DNA from: Pseudomonas indica NBRC 103045
GTDB taxonomy: Bacteria > Pseudomonadota > Gammaproteobacteria > Pseudomonadales > Pseudomonadaceae
NCBI RefSeq assembly: GCF_002091635.1
Contig: NZ_BDAC01000027.1
Span: 1 to 55,214 of the forward strand
DNA: 55,214 nucleotides
Reading direction: 5' to 3'
This document shows positions 1 to 10,099 of this stretch, one piece after another (the stretch's first letter is position 1; each line of letters starts with the position of its first letter). The notes beneath the pieces were generated by a model. The model worked only from the letters and a program-made list of their open reading frames with translations, made no database searches and was not told the origin of the DNA. The position numbers and the translations under genes were made by a program.

Positions 1-402
1 AGCGACACGGGTATTGCCGATAACGAGGGCTGCGTAGGCCGCGACAGGTCGGCGGTTGGATATTGGTCATCCTGTGCGGTCTCCAAGATCTCTCCGCTGC
101 CCCGGTTCCGCCGCCACCAATCAAACCCACTCCGGCAGCCCCTTGCCAAATGCTTTTCAGGCCTCGTCCGAGCCATCTGGTGCATCGTTAACCTCTGAAC
201 CTGCTCGCCGTATTAAAGATATTGTTTCGCAGTCGGGCGATATGGCTAGCTATCAACCGAGATAGCTTGCCCTGGCCGCCTGCGACATGGTGACCATCGC
301 ACCCGCACATATGCATGATGGCAGGACGACCGGAAGGGTACTGCAGAAATGAAAAAGCCCACCGTGTGGTGGGCTTTGCATAGGGGTAGTCCCCTAGGAA
401 GA
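1..402. other. Gene-poor left edge
   Basis: I see no convincing coding region. The short open frames here lack a ribosome binding site and recognisable motifs. The only clear structure is the terminator-like hairpin at 351-378, which belongs to the minus-strand tRNA gene. Confidence 0.6.
351..378 (-). terminator. Rho-independent terminator of tRNA-Arg
   Basis: A ten-base arm at 354-363 (AAAGCCCACC) pairs perfectly with 368-377 around a four-base loop. Read on the minus strand the hairpin ends in a T-run, as expected for a terminator. It lies about 25 bases downstream of the tRNA-Arg 3' end. Confidence 0.85.
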
Positions 403-479
403 TGGCGCATCCGGCGGGATTCGAACCCACGACCCCTGCCTTCGGAGGGCAGTACTCTATCCAGCTGAGCTACGGATGC
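403..479 (-). tRNA. tRNA-Arg (anticodon CCG)
   Basis: The minus strand folds into a complete cloverleaf of 77 bases including an encoded CCA. The seven-base acceptor stem GCATCCG/CGGATGC closes the ends, and the T arm carries GGTTCGAATCC. The anticodon loop CTCCGAA gives anticodon CCG, reading CGG arginine codons. A terminator follows. tRNA-Arg genes are common integration sites for genomic islands, but no second copy of the 3' end is visible in this window. Confidence 0.97.
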
Positions 480-849
480 AGCGCGGGCGCCATGATACGC
501 ATCTCGGGCGCTCTCGTCCAATGTGTACTGTTTTGTTCACGATCTTGAACAATCCAATGCCCCTATTCGCGATGCTGCTCAGCAAAGCATCAAATCATTG
601 AATATTTCGTTGTTTTTTCCGAACAGGCTATTGCCCTTTGTCGCGCTCGACCCTAGGATTCGTTTGAGATTTCAAACGCCTTCCCTGGCAGTGGGGTGGA
701 ACGGGTGAGTGTGATCGGGCTCCTTGCTTCCAGTGCTGCCGCAAGCCTTTATCGGCGCGGTGTTCCGCGCGTGAACCGCTTGGTCGGCCTCCGGCACGGC
801 CATAACAAGTACTGCCCGGCGCCATGCGTCGGCGTGAAGGAGATCGCCC
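480..849. other. Intergenic region upstream of gabD
   Basis: No gene is apparent in these 370 bases. They contain an inverted repeat, CGTTTGA-GATT-TCAAACG, at 661-678, which could be an operator, and the gabD ribosome binding site AAGGAGA at 837-843. I could not recognise a sigma-54 or a strong sigma-70 promoter. Confidence 0.5.
661..678. promoter_or_regulatory. Inverted repeat upstream of gabD (possible operator)
   Basis: Perfect seven-base arms CGTTTGA and TCAAACG flank GATT. The spacing suits a dimeric regulator. No regulator gene for gabDT is visible nearby, so the function is inferred only from symmetry and position. Confidence 0.35.
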
Positions 850-2301
850 ATGCAACTGAAAGATGCCTCCCTGTTCCGCCAGCAAGCCTATATCGACGGA
901 ACTTGGCAGGACGCCGACAACGGTCAGACGATCAAGGTCAACAACCCCGCGACCAATGAGATCATCGGCACCGTGCCCAAGATGGGGCGTGCGGAAACCC
1001 GCCGCGCCATCGAGGCCGCCGAGCGGGCGTTGCCAGCCTGGCGTGCGCTGACCGCCAAGGAGCGGGCGAACAAGCTGCGTCGCTGGTTCGAGCTGATGAT
1101 GGAGAACCAGGACGACCTGGGCCGACTGATGACCCTAGAGCAAGGCAAGCCGCTGGCCGAAGCCAAGGGCGAGATCGCCTATGCCGCTTCCTTCATCGAG
1201 TGGTTCGCCGAAGAAGCCAAGCGCGTTTATGGCGATACCATTCCTGGCCACCAGCCGGACAAGCGCATCATTGTGATCAAGCAGCCGATTGGTGTGACCG
1301 CAGCTATCACCCCCTGGAACTTCCCGGCAGCGATGATCACCCGCAAGGCGGGTCCGGCCCTGGCCGCCGGCTGCACCATGGTGATCAAGCCGGCCAGCCA
1401 GACACCGTTCTCCGCGCTGGCGATGATGGAATTGGCCGAGCGGGCCGGTATTCCGAAGGGCGTGCTGAGTGTCGTTACCGGCAGCGCCGGCGAAGTGGGT
1501 GGCGAGCTGACCAGCAACCCGATCGTGCGCAAGCTGTCTTTCACCGGCTCCACCGAGATCGGCCGCCAGCTGATGGCTGAGTGCGCCCACGACATCAAGA
1601 AGGTGTCCCTGGAGCTGGGCGGCAACGCACCCTTCATCGTCTTCGACGACGCCGACCTGGACGCCGCCGTGGAAGGCGCGCTGATCTCCAAGTACCGCAA
1701 CAACGGCCAGACCTGCGTTTGCGCCAACCGCCTGTATGTGCAGGACGGCGTCTACGATGCTTTCGTCGAGAAGCTCAAGGCGGCGGTGGCCAAGCTGAAG
1801 ATCGGCAATGGCCTGGACGAGGGCGTTACCACCGGTCCGCTGATCGATGACAAAGCCGTGGCCAAGGTGAAGGAGCACATCGACGATGCGCTGAACAAGG
1901 GCGCCAAGCTAGTCGCGGGCGGCAAGCCCCATGCCTTGGGCGGCAGCTTCTTCGAGCCGACCATCCTGGTCGATGTACCGACGACTGCGGCAGTGGCCAA
2001 GGAAGAGACTTTCGGCCCGCTGGCTCCGCTGTTCCGCTTCAAGGACGAGGCCGAGGTGGTCGGCATGGCCAACGACACCGAGTTCGGTCTCGCTTCCTAT
2101 TTCTATGCCCGCGACCTGTCCCGCGTATTTCGCGTGGCCGAAGCGCTGGAATACGGCATGGTCGGCATCAATACCGGGATCATTTCCACCGAGGTGGCGC
2201 CGTTCGGCGGCGTGAAAGCGTCCGGCCTGGGTCGCGAGGGTTCTAAGTACGGCATCGAGGACTACCTGGAGATCAAGTACCTCTGCCTCGGCGGTATCTG
2301 A
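850..2301 (+). CDS. gabD: Succinate-semialdehyde dehydrogenase (NADP+)
   Basis: Oxidises succinic semialdehyde, the product of GABA transamination, to succinate for the TCA cycle; cytoplasmic. The 483 residues are the usual GabD length. The aldehyde dehydrogenase signatures are present: ITPWNFP near 153-158, the catalytic glutamate in LELGGNAP (E255) and the nucleophile in GQTC (C289). The chosen ATG has AAGGAGA seven bases upstream. gabT, the preceding enzyme of the pathway, lies 248 bp downstream on the same strand. The gap and its hairpins suggest that the two are not equally expressed. Confidence 0.97.
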   Translation: MQLKDASLFRQQAYIDGTWQDADNGQTIKVNNPATNEIIGTVPKMGRAETRRAIEAAERALPAWRALTAKERANKLRRWFELMMENQDDLGRLMTLEQGKPLAEAKGEIAYAASFIEWFAEEAKRVYGDTIPGHQPDKRIIVIKQPIGVTAAITPWNFPAAMITRKAGPALAAGCTMVIKPASQTPFSALAMMELAERAGIPKGVLSVVTGSAGEVGGELTSNPIVRKLSFTGSTEIGRQLMAECAHDIKKVSLELGGNAPFIVFDDADLDAAVEGALISKYRNNGQTCVCANRLYVQDGVYDAFVEKLKAAVAKLKIGNGLDEGVTTGPLIDDKAVAKVKEHIDDALNKGAKLVAGGKPHALGGSFFEPTILVDVPTTAAVAKEETFGPLAPLFRFKDEAEVVGMANDTEFGLASYFYARDLSRVFRVAEALEYGMVGINTGIISTEVAPFGGVKASGLGREGSKYGIEDYLEIKYLCLGGI

Positions 2302-2335
2302 CGACCATGGCTCTTCTCCGCGAGGAGGAGGGCCG

Positions 2336-2370
2336 GGAAGAGGCTGCCGGTCATTCCGCCGGCCTCTTCC
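2336..2370 (+). other. Hairpin downstream of gabD
   Basis: The arm GGAAGAGGC at 2336-2344 pairs perfectly with GCCTCTTCC at 2362-2370. No T-run follows, so it may stabilise the gabD 3' end or attenuate transcription rather than terminate it. A second inverted repeat, CGCGGCAG/CTGCCGCG, lies at 2455-2484 before gabT. Confidence 0.45.
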
Positions 2371-2549
2371 ACCCCGCCGAGAACCGGTGGGGGCGAACGA
2401 AGGGATCCGGCCTACCCGGCCGAAGCCCGATTGCTACTCCGAGCGCACGTGGGGCGCGGCAGTCGATCATCGTATGCTGCCGCGACCGGTGACGGGCGCA
2501 TTCTTCATCCTTGAATCCGGCCGCACGATGAACGGCCAATGAGGAGCCC

Positions 2550-3830
<1,281 letters not shown>

Positions 3831-3839
3831 CCCCACCGC

Positions 3840-3874
3840 GATCGCTCCCCTGGATGACCTCCATGGGAGCGATC
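3840..3874 (+). terminator. Stable hairpin after gabT (probable terminator)
   Basis: GATCGCTCCC at 3840-3849 pairs with GGGAGCGATC at 3865-3874, and TGGA/TCCA extends the stem inward. It starts ten bases after the gabT stop. There is no clear T-run, so termination is likely but not certain. Confidence 0.6.
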
Positions 3875-4075
3875 CCGCGCTGCTTTCGATTCCCTTCCGA
3901 CAAACCCTCTTCCAAGACGGCCAGCCGCTGCTGCGAAGCGACCCCGGTTTGTTGATCCACGGCAAATCGCCCCGTTAAAGCTGTCTCGAAAGACAGACTT
4001 TGGTATCGGTCGCTCTATCATTCGGGCCAGCTCCCAGTAGACTTTCATCGTTCTGTCATCCTCGAGTTCGCCTCC

Positions 4076-5263
4076 ATGTCCGTTCCCGCTCCCTATGTCC
4101 TGATCGTCGAAGCCGAGGCGGTCACCGCCGACCTGCTTCAGCGCATGGTTCGGGAGGTACGGACGGATGCCGAAGTCGTTGCGATGGCTGACGGGAAAGC
4201 CGCACTGGTTGCCTGCGAGCAGCGCCTGCCTGACCTGGTGATTGCCGATGGCGAGCTACCCGGCCTGCCGGGCCTGGAATTGCTGCGCGCATTGCGTGGC
4301 CAGCCGCGGGCGGTGGGATTGCCGTTCGTGCTGATGAGCGCGCGTCTCGATGCGGCCAGCGTGCGGGCCGCCCTGCCATTGGCGCCATCTGCCTATCTGG
4401 CGCGTCCGCTGGACCCGGCCAAGCTGCGCCAACGTCTGCACGGCCTGCTGGGGACTGCGACCGATACCGTGGCGAAACGAAGCCTCAACGATTACCTCGA
4501 CAGCGTGCGTCTGCAAGGACAGGGCGCGCCCTTGCTCGGCGAGGTACGTGTCGCCGTCGGGCAATACTTGCAGGCGAGCGAGAAGAGTCTTAGCGAGCTG
4601 AACGATGCGTTCGCGCGCGATCCGCAGATCACGGCTCGCCTGATTGCCGTCGCCAACAGCGCCGGCCAGCATCGGGGCGCGCCTTGCCAGACGCTGATGC
4701 AGGCGCTGCCGCACCTCGGGGTCACCCGCGCCCTGAATCTGGTGCTGAACCTCAGCCTGCAACGCAGCGCCAGCCTGCGTGACGAGCGTCTGGCCGAGCG
4801 GGCGGGTAAGGCCTGGGCCCGCGCGCAGCAGAGCGCCGAACTGGCCCACTGGCTGGCGGGCGAGTTGGCTCTGGATGCGGAGGTCTGCTACACCGCCGGC
4901 CTGCTGCACAACCTGGGCGATCTCGCCCTGCTGCGCAGCCTGCAGGACTGGCGCAACAGTGGAGGCGGGCTCAGCGATGCCGAGATCGACCGGGCCATGG
5001 CGCAGCACGCGTCCGGCTTCGGTTCCGCACTACGTGTCCAGTGGCGCCTGCCGATCGGTCTGCGTGAATTGGTCTCGGCATTCTACGGGCTCGGCCAGAA
5101 GGCTTTTTCCCGTGAGGCGCTGGTACTCAACCTGACCGGCCAACTGATGAACCTGCCGCCGGACAAAGCGCCCCTGGCCCTGCTCGAGGCCCGCGCGGCG
5201 CGCCTGCTGCGCTTGAAGGCGGACCTGTTGGAGAGGTTGCCGGCCGATCTCTTCGCTTCCTAA
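4076..5263 (+). CDS. HDOD-domain protein with degenerate receiver domain
   Basis: A 395-residue cytoplasmic signalling protein. Residues about 7-120 resemble a response-regulator receiver: D58 in VIADGELPG sits at the phosphoacceptor position. The paired acidic residues near the N-terminus are E12/E14, and the usual lysine before the last helix is arginine (YLARPLDP). Residues about 150-350 form an HDOD domain, seen in LNDAFARDPQITARLIAVANS and the HNLGDLALL segment. HDOD proteins act in signal transduction and cell-cycle control without being proven phosphohydrolases. The stop codon overlaps that of the convergent gene by four bases. Specific role unknown. Confidence 0.8.
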   Translation: MSVPAPYVLIVEAEAVTADLLQRMVREVRTDAEVVAMADGKAALVACEQRLPDLVIADGELPGLPGLELLRALRGQPRAVGLPFVLMSARLDAASVRAALPLAPSAYLARPLDPAKLRQRLHGLLGTATDTVAKRSLNDYLDSVRLQGQGAPLLGEVRVAVGQYLQASEKSLSELNDAFARDPQITARLIAVANSAGQHRGAPCQTLMQALPHLGVTRALNLVLNLSLQRSASLRDERLAERAGKAWARAQQSAELAHWLAGELALDAEVCYTAGLLHNLGDLALLRSLQDWRNSGGGLSDAEIDRAMAQHASGFGSALRVQWRLPIGLRELVSAFYGLGQKAFSREALVLNLTGQLMNLPPDKAPLALLEARAARLLRLKADLLERLPADLFAS

Positions 5264-5676
5264 ACCGTTCTGAAGGTACGGGCGAAGATCAAGGTACCGA
5301 CACCCCAGGTCGCGTTGATCAGAAAGCCAAGCAGAAAGCGCGGCGGCAGCGCGGCGAGTTCCAGCCCTTGCCCTTTTAACGGCCGGACCACCAGCAAGGC
5401 CACGGCGGTCAGGGCGATGCCGCCGAACAGCAACGCCTTGAGCCAGGGTTGCGGTTTACCCGCCTCCCAGCGCAGCACCCAGAGCATCACGATGCCCCAG
5501 ACGCCACCCCAGAAGGCGGCAGACAGCCAGGCCGGTACGCCCAGCGGAGCCGTGGGCTGGGTATTGAACGGCGCGAAGGGAATCACCCCATAGGCATGCA
5601 GCAGCCCGACCACGGGTTGGTGGAAGCAGAGCACGGCGAGGAAGCCGGCGGCGAAGAACAGGGCGAAGCGTGGCAT
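5260..5676 (-). CDS. Small membrane protein of unknown function
   Basis: A 138-residue protein with about four hydrophobic segments (near residues 2-20, 45-68, 80-97 and 112-132). A distinctive stretch, GVPAWLSAAFWGGVWGI, lies between segments one and two. It is convergent with the HDOD gene, with a four-base overlap, and divergent from the arsS-like operon. I do not recognise a characterised family and assign no function. Confidence 0.7.
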   Translation of the reverse strand: MPRFALFFAAGFLAVLCFHQPVVGLLHAYGVIPFAPFNTQPTAPLGVPAWLSAAFWGGVWGIVMLWVLRWEAGKPQPWLKALLFGGIALTAVALLVVRPLKGQGLELAALPPRFLLGFLINATWGVGTLIFARTFRTV

Positions 5677-5881
5677 CGGGATTCTCCTCGATTGGGCACC
5701 CGTGCAGTCTGGTCGGTTTCGCCGGATTTCGCCTGTCGCGCGCTGGGCGGCTGGTCATCTCCGCTAATCCCTGCGCCGCCCAATGCCCGGCATGAACGCT
5801 ATGCTGAACCCCATTCGTACCGCGCTGTAACAAGCTTCCGGGGCCGGACTCCATAGTTAGCCCCCCAACAGGAGACGGCCC

Positions 5882-6844
5882 GTGCACACCATGCTGCCCC
5901 TGCTCGACCGCCTGGCCTTTCCCGCGATCCGCCGTGGCGCGCTGGAGGCCCTGCAGGTCAACCTCACCTATCGGTGCAACCAGCGCTGTCTGCATTGCCA
6001 TGTGAATGCCGGGCCGACGCGTACGGAGAGCATGAGTGACGAAACCCTGAGCATCCTGCACCGCGTGATCGATGCCCACCCGGTACACACTCTCGACCTC
6101 ACCGGCGGCGCGCCGGAGCTGCATCCGCGCTTCCGCGACATCGTCCGCCATGCCCGTCGCGAAGGTTTGCGGGTGATCGACCGCTGCAACCTGACCATCC
6201 TTAGCGAGCCCGGTCAGGAGGACCTGGCGGCCTTCCTGGCCGGGCAGGGCGTGGAGATCACCGCGTCGCTGCCTTGCTATTCGCGGGAAAACGTCGACCG
6301 CCAGCGCGGCGAAGGCGTGTTCGCGGCGAGCATCGCCGGACTTCGGCAGCTCAATGCCTTGGGCTACGGCGAGGCAGGCAGCGGCTTGGTTCTCAATCTG
6401 GTCTACAACCCCCAGGGGCCGAGCCTGCCGCTGCCCCAGGAGAAGCTGGAAGCCGACTACAAGCGCCACCTGATTGAGGACTTCGGCATCCGCTTCGACC
6501 ACCTACTGTGCATCACCAACCAGCCCATCGCCCGCTTCGGCAGCACCCTGGTGAGCAAGGGACAGTTCAACGCCTACATGCAGCTCCTGCGCGACAGCTA
6601 CCGTGCGGAGAACCTCGAGGCGGTGATGTGCCGCTCGCTGATCAGCGTGGACTGGCAGGGCTACCTTTACGACTGCGACTTCAACCAGATGCTCGACCTG
6701 CCGTTGCAACTGATCGGCCGCGACCGCGCCCATTTGCGCGATCTGCTGGGCGCGACGCTGGCGGGCAACCCCATCGTCACCCGCGACCACTGCTTCGCCT
6801 GCACCGCCGGGCAGGGCTCCAGTTGCGGCGGTGCGTTGGGATAG
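5882..6844 (+). CDS. arsS: Arsenosugar-biosynthesis type radical SAM protein
   Basis: A 320-residue radical SAM enzyme of the ArsS type (TIGR04167/DUF3641). The iron-sulfur motif CxxxCxxC is C32-C36-C39 in YRCNQRCLHC, followed by the SAM-binding DLTGGAPE. The C-terminus has extra cysteines in DHCFACTAGQGSSCGG, typical of the family. ArsS enzymes are linked to transfer of a deoxyadenosyl group to methylated arsenic. The GTG start at 5882 is preferred over the ATG at 5891 because AGGAGA lies six bases upstream of the GTG. An ArsM follows 22 bases downstream, supporting a shared pathway. Confidence 0.82.
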   Translation: MHTMLPLLDRLAFPAIRRGALEALQVNLTYRCNQRCLHCHVNAGPTRTESMSDETLSILHRVIDAHPVHTLDLTGGAPELHPRFRDIVRHARREGLRVIDRCNLTILSEPGQEDLAAFLAGQGVEITASLPCYSRENVDRQRGEGVFAASIAGLRQLNALGYGEAGSGLVLNLVYNPQGPSLPLPQEKLEADYKRHLIEDFGIRFDHLLCITNQPIARFGSTLVSKGQFNAYMQLLRDSYRAENLEAVMCRSLISVDWQGYLYDCDFNQMLDLPLQLIGRDRAHLRDLLGATLAGNPIVTRDHCFACTAGQGSSCGGALG

Positions 6845-6866
6845 TCATCGACCGGGAAACACGACC

Positions 6867-7904
6867 ATGCGCGAAGACGTAAAGATCTACTACGGCCAGA
6901 CCCTGCAATCCACCGCCGATCTGAAGACCAGCGCCTGCTGCACCGCCACGCCGCCGCCGGTGCATCCGCGGACGGTCCTGGCCAGGCTGCACCCCGAGGT
7001 GTTGGAGCGCTACTACGGTTGCGGCCTGATCGCACCCCAGGCGCTGGAAGGCTGCCAAGTGCTGGACCTCGGCTGCGGTGCCGGGCGCGATGCCTACTGC
7101 CTGTCCGCCCTGGTCGGCGAGCGGGGCGGCGTGACCGGCGTCGACATGACGCCCGAACAACTGGCCGTGGCCCGTCGGCACCAGGCATTCCATGCGCAGG
7201 CGTTCGGCCATGCTCACTCCAATCTGCATTTCCTCGAAGGCGATATCGAACGCCTGGACGAACTGGGCCTGCCGGCCGACAGCTTCGACGTGCTGGTTTC
7301 CAACTGCGTGATCAACCTGGTTCCGGACAAGACGCGGGTGCTGGCCGAAGCCTGGCGCGTGCTCAAGCCCGGCGGCGAGCTGTACTTCTCCGACGTGTAC
7401 GCCGACAGACGGATACCCGCCGCGCTGGCGGACGATCCGGAGCTGTACGGCGAATGCCTCGCCGGGGCGCTCTACTGGAACGACTTCCTGCATCTGGCCA
7501 AGGCGGCCGGTTTCGCCGATCCGCGTCTGGTGGAAGACCGCCCCATCGCGCTGGACGGCTCGATTGCCGAGCGTATCGGCCCTGTCCGTTTCTTTTCCGC
7601 CACCTACCGGCTGTTCAAGCTGGAGGGGCTGGAAAGCGCCTGCGAGGACTACGGCCAGGCGGTGATCTACAAGGGCACCCTGGCCGAGCAGCCGGAGGTG
7701 TTCGTGCTCGACAAGCACCACCGCATCGAACGCGGCCGGGTGTTTCCAGTGTGCGGCAACACCTGGCGCATGCTCCGGGACAGCCGCTTCGCCGCCCATT
7801 TCGAATTCATCGGCGACTTCTCTACCCATTTCGGCCTGTTCGAAGGCTGCGGCAGCGCGATGCCGTTCGATACGACGGCCGGCAGCGCCGGAGGCTGCTG
7901 CTAG
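6867..7904 (+). CDS. arsM: ArsM-type arsenite S-adenosylmethionine methyltransferase
   Basis: A 345-residue class I methyltransferase. The SAM site is VLDLGCGAGRDAY (about 65-77). ArsM hallmarks follow: SNCVINLVPDK with C147 and GECLAGALYW with C197, plus the cysteine pair C24-C25 near the N-terminus. These cysteines bind trivalent arsenic in characterised ArsM proteins. The C-terminus ends in a further Cys-Cys pair. The ATG at 6867 is preferred over an in-frame upstream GTG/ATG at 6831 that overlaps arsS; neither has a strong ribosome binding site. It is the second gene of a three-gene operon. Confidence 0.85.
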   Translation: MREDVKIYYGQTLQSTADLKTSACCTATPPPVHPRTVLARLHPEVLERYYGCGLIAPQALEGCQVLDLGCGAGRDAYCLSALVGERGGVTGVDMTPEQLAVARRHQAFHAQAFGHAHSNLHFLEGDIERLDELGLPADSFDVLVSNCVINLVPDKTRVLAEAWRVLKPGGELYFSDVYADRRIPAALADDPELYGECLAGALYWNDFLHLAKAAGFADPRLVEDRPIALDGSIAERIGPVRFFSATYRLFKLEGLESACEDYGQAVIYKGTLAEQPEVFVLDKHHRIERGRVFPVCGNTWRMLRDSRFAAHFEFIGDFSTHFGLFEGCGSAMPFDTTAGSAGGCC

Positions 7905-7956
7905 CCGGGAAAACCTGGCAGACCGCCGGTCACCGAACTTCGTACCAAGGAGCGTC

Positions 7957-10095
7957 ATGAACACCCGCAAGCTTCTCCTGCTTGGCCTGATCCTGGCGCT
8001 GATCCTCGGCTTCTTCGCATTCGATCTGGCGGACTACTTCACCCTGGCCAACCTCAAGGCCCAGCAGGCGGCGCTCGACGCCCGGGTAGACGCGCATCCC
8101 TGGCAGGCGGCCGTGCTGTTCTTCCTGGCCTACGTGGCGATCACTGGCCTGTCGCTGCCGGGGGCGGCACTGATGACGCTGCTGGCCGGCGCACTGTTCG
8201 GCCTGCTGGAAGGCTTCCTGCTGGTGTCCTTCGCCTCCACCCTGGGTGCGACGCTGGCCATGCTCAGCAGCCGCTTCCTCCTGCGCGACTGGGTGCAGGA
8301 GCGTTTCGGCCGGCGCTTCGAGGGCATCGACGGCGGCATGCGCCGGGAGGGCGCGTTCTACCTGTTCGCCCTGCGCCTGGTGCCGCTCTTCCCGTTCTTT
8401 TTGATCAACCTGGCCATGGGCCTCACCCGGCTGCCGGTGAGAACCTTCTGGTGGGTCAGCCAGCTCGGCATGCTGCCGGGGACGCTGGTCTACGTGAACG
8501 CCGGCCGCGAGCTGGGCCGGCTGGAATCGCTGGGCGGCATCCTCTCGCCGGGGCTGCTCGGCGCCTTCGTGTTGCTCGGCCTGTTCCCGTTGCTGGCGCG
8601 ACGCCTGCTGGATGCGCTCAAGGCGCGGCGGGTCTATGCCGGCTGGGCACGGCCCAGGCGTTTCGAGCGCAACCTGCTGGTGATCGGCGCGGGCTCCGGA
8701 GGGCTGGTCAGCGCCTACATCGCCGCGGCGGTGAAAGCCAGGGTCGGGCTGGTGGAAAAACACCGCATGGGCGGCGACTGCCTGAACACCGGCTGCGTGC
8801 CATCCAAGGCCCTGCTGCGCTCGGCCAGGTTGGCGGCGGAGCTGAAGAAGGGTGAGGCGCTGGGCTTTCGCGGCGTGGCCGGCGAGGTGGATTTCGCCGC
8901 GGTGATGGCGCGCGTGCAGCGGGTGATCGGCACCATCGAGCCGCACGATTCGCCGCAGCGCTACCGCGAACTGGGCGTCGAGGTGATCCACGGTGAAGCG
9001 CGGATCGTCTCGCCCTGGAGCGTCGAAGTGAACGGCCGGGTATTGACTAGCCGCAACCTGATCATCGCTGCCGGGGCACGCCCCAAGATTCCGGATATCC
9101 CCGGCCTGGCCGACCTGCGGCCCTACACCTCGGACAGCATCTGGAGCCTGCGCGAGCAGCCGAAGCGCTTGCTGGTGCTGGGCGGCGGGCCGGTCGGCTG
9201 CGAGCTGGCGCAGGCCTTCCAGCGCCTCGGCAGTCAGGTCGTCCAGGTGGTGCGCGGCACGCGCCTGCTACCCCACGAAGATGCCGACGTAGCCGAAGCG
9301 GTGATGGCCGGTCTGCGTGAGGACGGGGTCGAGCTTCGCCTGGAACATACGCCCGAGCGTTTCGAGCAGCGTGATGGCAAGCCTTGCCTCATCGCCCGTA
9401 CCGCATCGGGCGATGAGGAAACCATCCCCTTCGACACTCTGCTACTGGCCCTTGGCCGGGTGGCCAACGTCGAAGGCTACGGGTTGGAAACCCTGGGCCT
9501 GGCCGTGCGCGCCGACGGCACCCTGGAAACCGACGAGTACCTGGCCACGCGCTTCCCCAACATCTACGCGGTGGGCGACGTCACCGGTCCCTATCAGTTC
9601 ACCCATTTCGCCGCGCACCAGGCCTGGTATGCGGCGGTCAACGCGCTGTTCGGCGGCTTGCGGCGCTTCAAGGCGGATTACCGGGTCATTCCCCACTGCA
9701 CCTTCACCGACCCCGAAGTGGCGCGGGTCGGCTTGTCGGAAGACGAGGCGCGAGCGCGAGGTATCGCCTACGAGACGACCCGCTACGGCCTCGACGACCT
9801 CGACCGGGCAATCACCGACGAGGCCGCCCGTGGCTTCGTGAAAGCCCTCACCGAGCCCGGCAAGGACCGCATCCTCGGCGTGACCCTGGTCGGCGAGCAC
9901 GCCGGCGACCTGATCGCCGAGTACGTCCTGGCGATGACGCACAACCTCGGGCTGAACAAGATCCTCGGCACCGTCCACGCCTACCCGACCTTGGCCGAGG
10001 CCAACAAGTACGCTGCCGGCGAATGGCGAAAGGCCCACGCGCCGCAGATGGCGCTACGGCTGCTGCAACGGTTTCACCGCTGGCGGCTCGGCTGA
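7957..10095 (+). CDS. TVP38/DedA-like membrane domain fused to flavoprotein disulfide reductase
   Basis: A 712-residue fusion. Residues 1-220 form a TVP38/TMEM64 (SNARE-associated) membrane domain with about six hydrophobic segments. Residues 238-700 form a pyridine nucleotide-disulfide oxidoreductase: FAD site GAGSGG at 244-249, redox pair C275/C280 in GGDCLNTGCVPSK, an NAD(P)-binding GGGPVGCE and the dimerisation segment YPTLAEANKYAAG. The extra N-terminal and C-terminal cysteine pairs of mercuric reductase are missing, so Hg(II) reduction is unlikely. Position in the ars operon suggests a role in arsenic or thiol redox at the membrane; the substrate is unknown. Confidence 0.85.
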   Translation: MNTRKLLLLGLILALILGFFAFDLADYFTLANLKAQQAALDARVDAHPWQAAVLFFLAYVAITGLSLPGAALMTLLAGALFGLLEGFLLVSFASTLGATLAMLSSRFLLRDWVQERFGRRFEGIDGGMRREGAFYLFALRLVPLFPFFLINLAMGLTRLPVRTFWWVSQLGMLPGTLVYVNAGRELGRLESLGGILSPGLLGAFVLLGLFPLLARRLLDALKARRVYAGWARPRRFERNLLVIGAGSGGLVSAYIAAAVKARVGLVEKHRMGGDCLNTGCVPSKALLRSARLAAELKKGEALGFRGVAGEVDFAAVMARVQRVIGTIEPHDSPQRYRELGVEVIHGEARIVSPWSVEVNGRVLTSRNLIIAAGARPKIPDIPGLADLRPYTSDSIWSLREQPKRLLVLGGGPVGCELAQAFQRLGSQVVQVVRGTRLLPHEDADVAEAVMAGLREDGVELRLEHTPERFEQRDGKPCLIARTASGDEETIPFDTLLLALGRVANVEGYGLETLGLAVRADGTLETDEYLATRFPNIYAVGDVTGPYQFTHFAAHQAWYAAVNALFGGLRRFKADYRVIPHCTFTDPEVARVGLSEDEARARGIAYETTRYGLDDLDRAITDEAARGFVKALTEPGKDRILGVTLVGEHAGDLIAEYVLAMTHNLGLNKILGTVHAYPTLAEANKYAAGEWRKAHAPQMALRLLQRFHRWRLG

Positions 10096-10099
10096 GCCG

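Noticed and set aside
188-521. Short minus-strand open frames across the tRNA
   Set aside because: They run through the tRNA-Arg gene and its terminator and lack any coding evidence.
7957-10095. Mercuric reductase (merA)
   Set aside because: The redox pair is similar but there is no N-terminal metal-binding domain, no C-terminal Cys-Cys, and no mer genes nearby.
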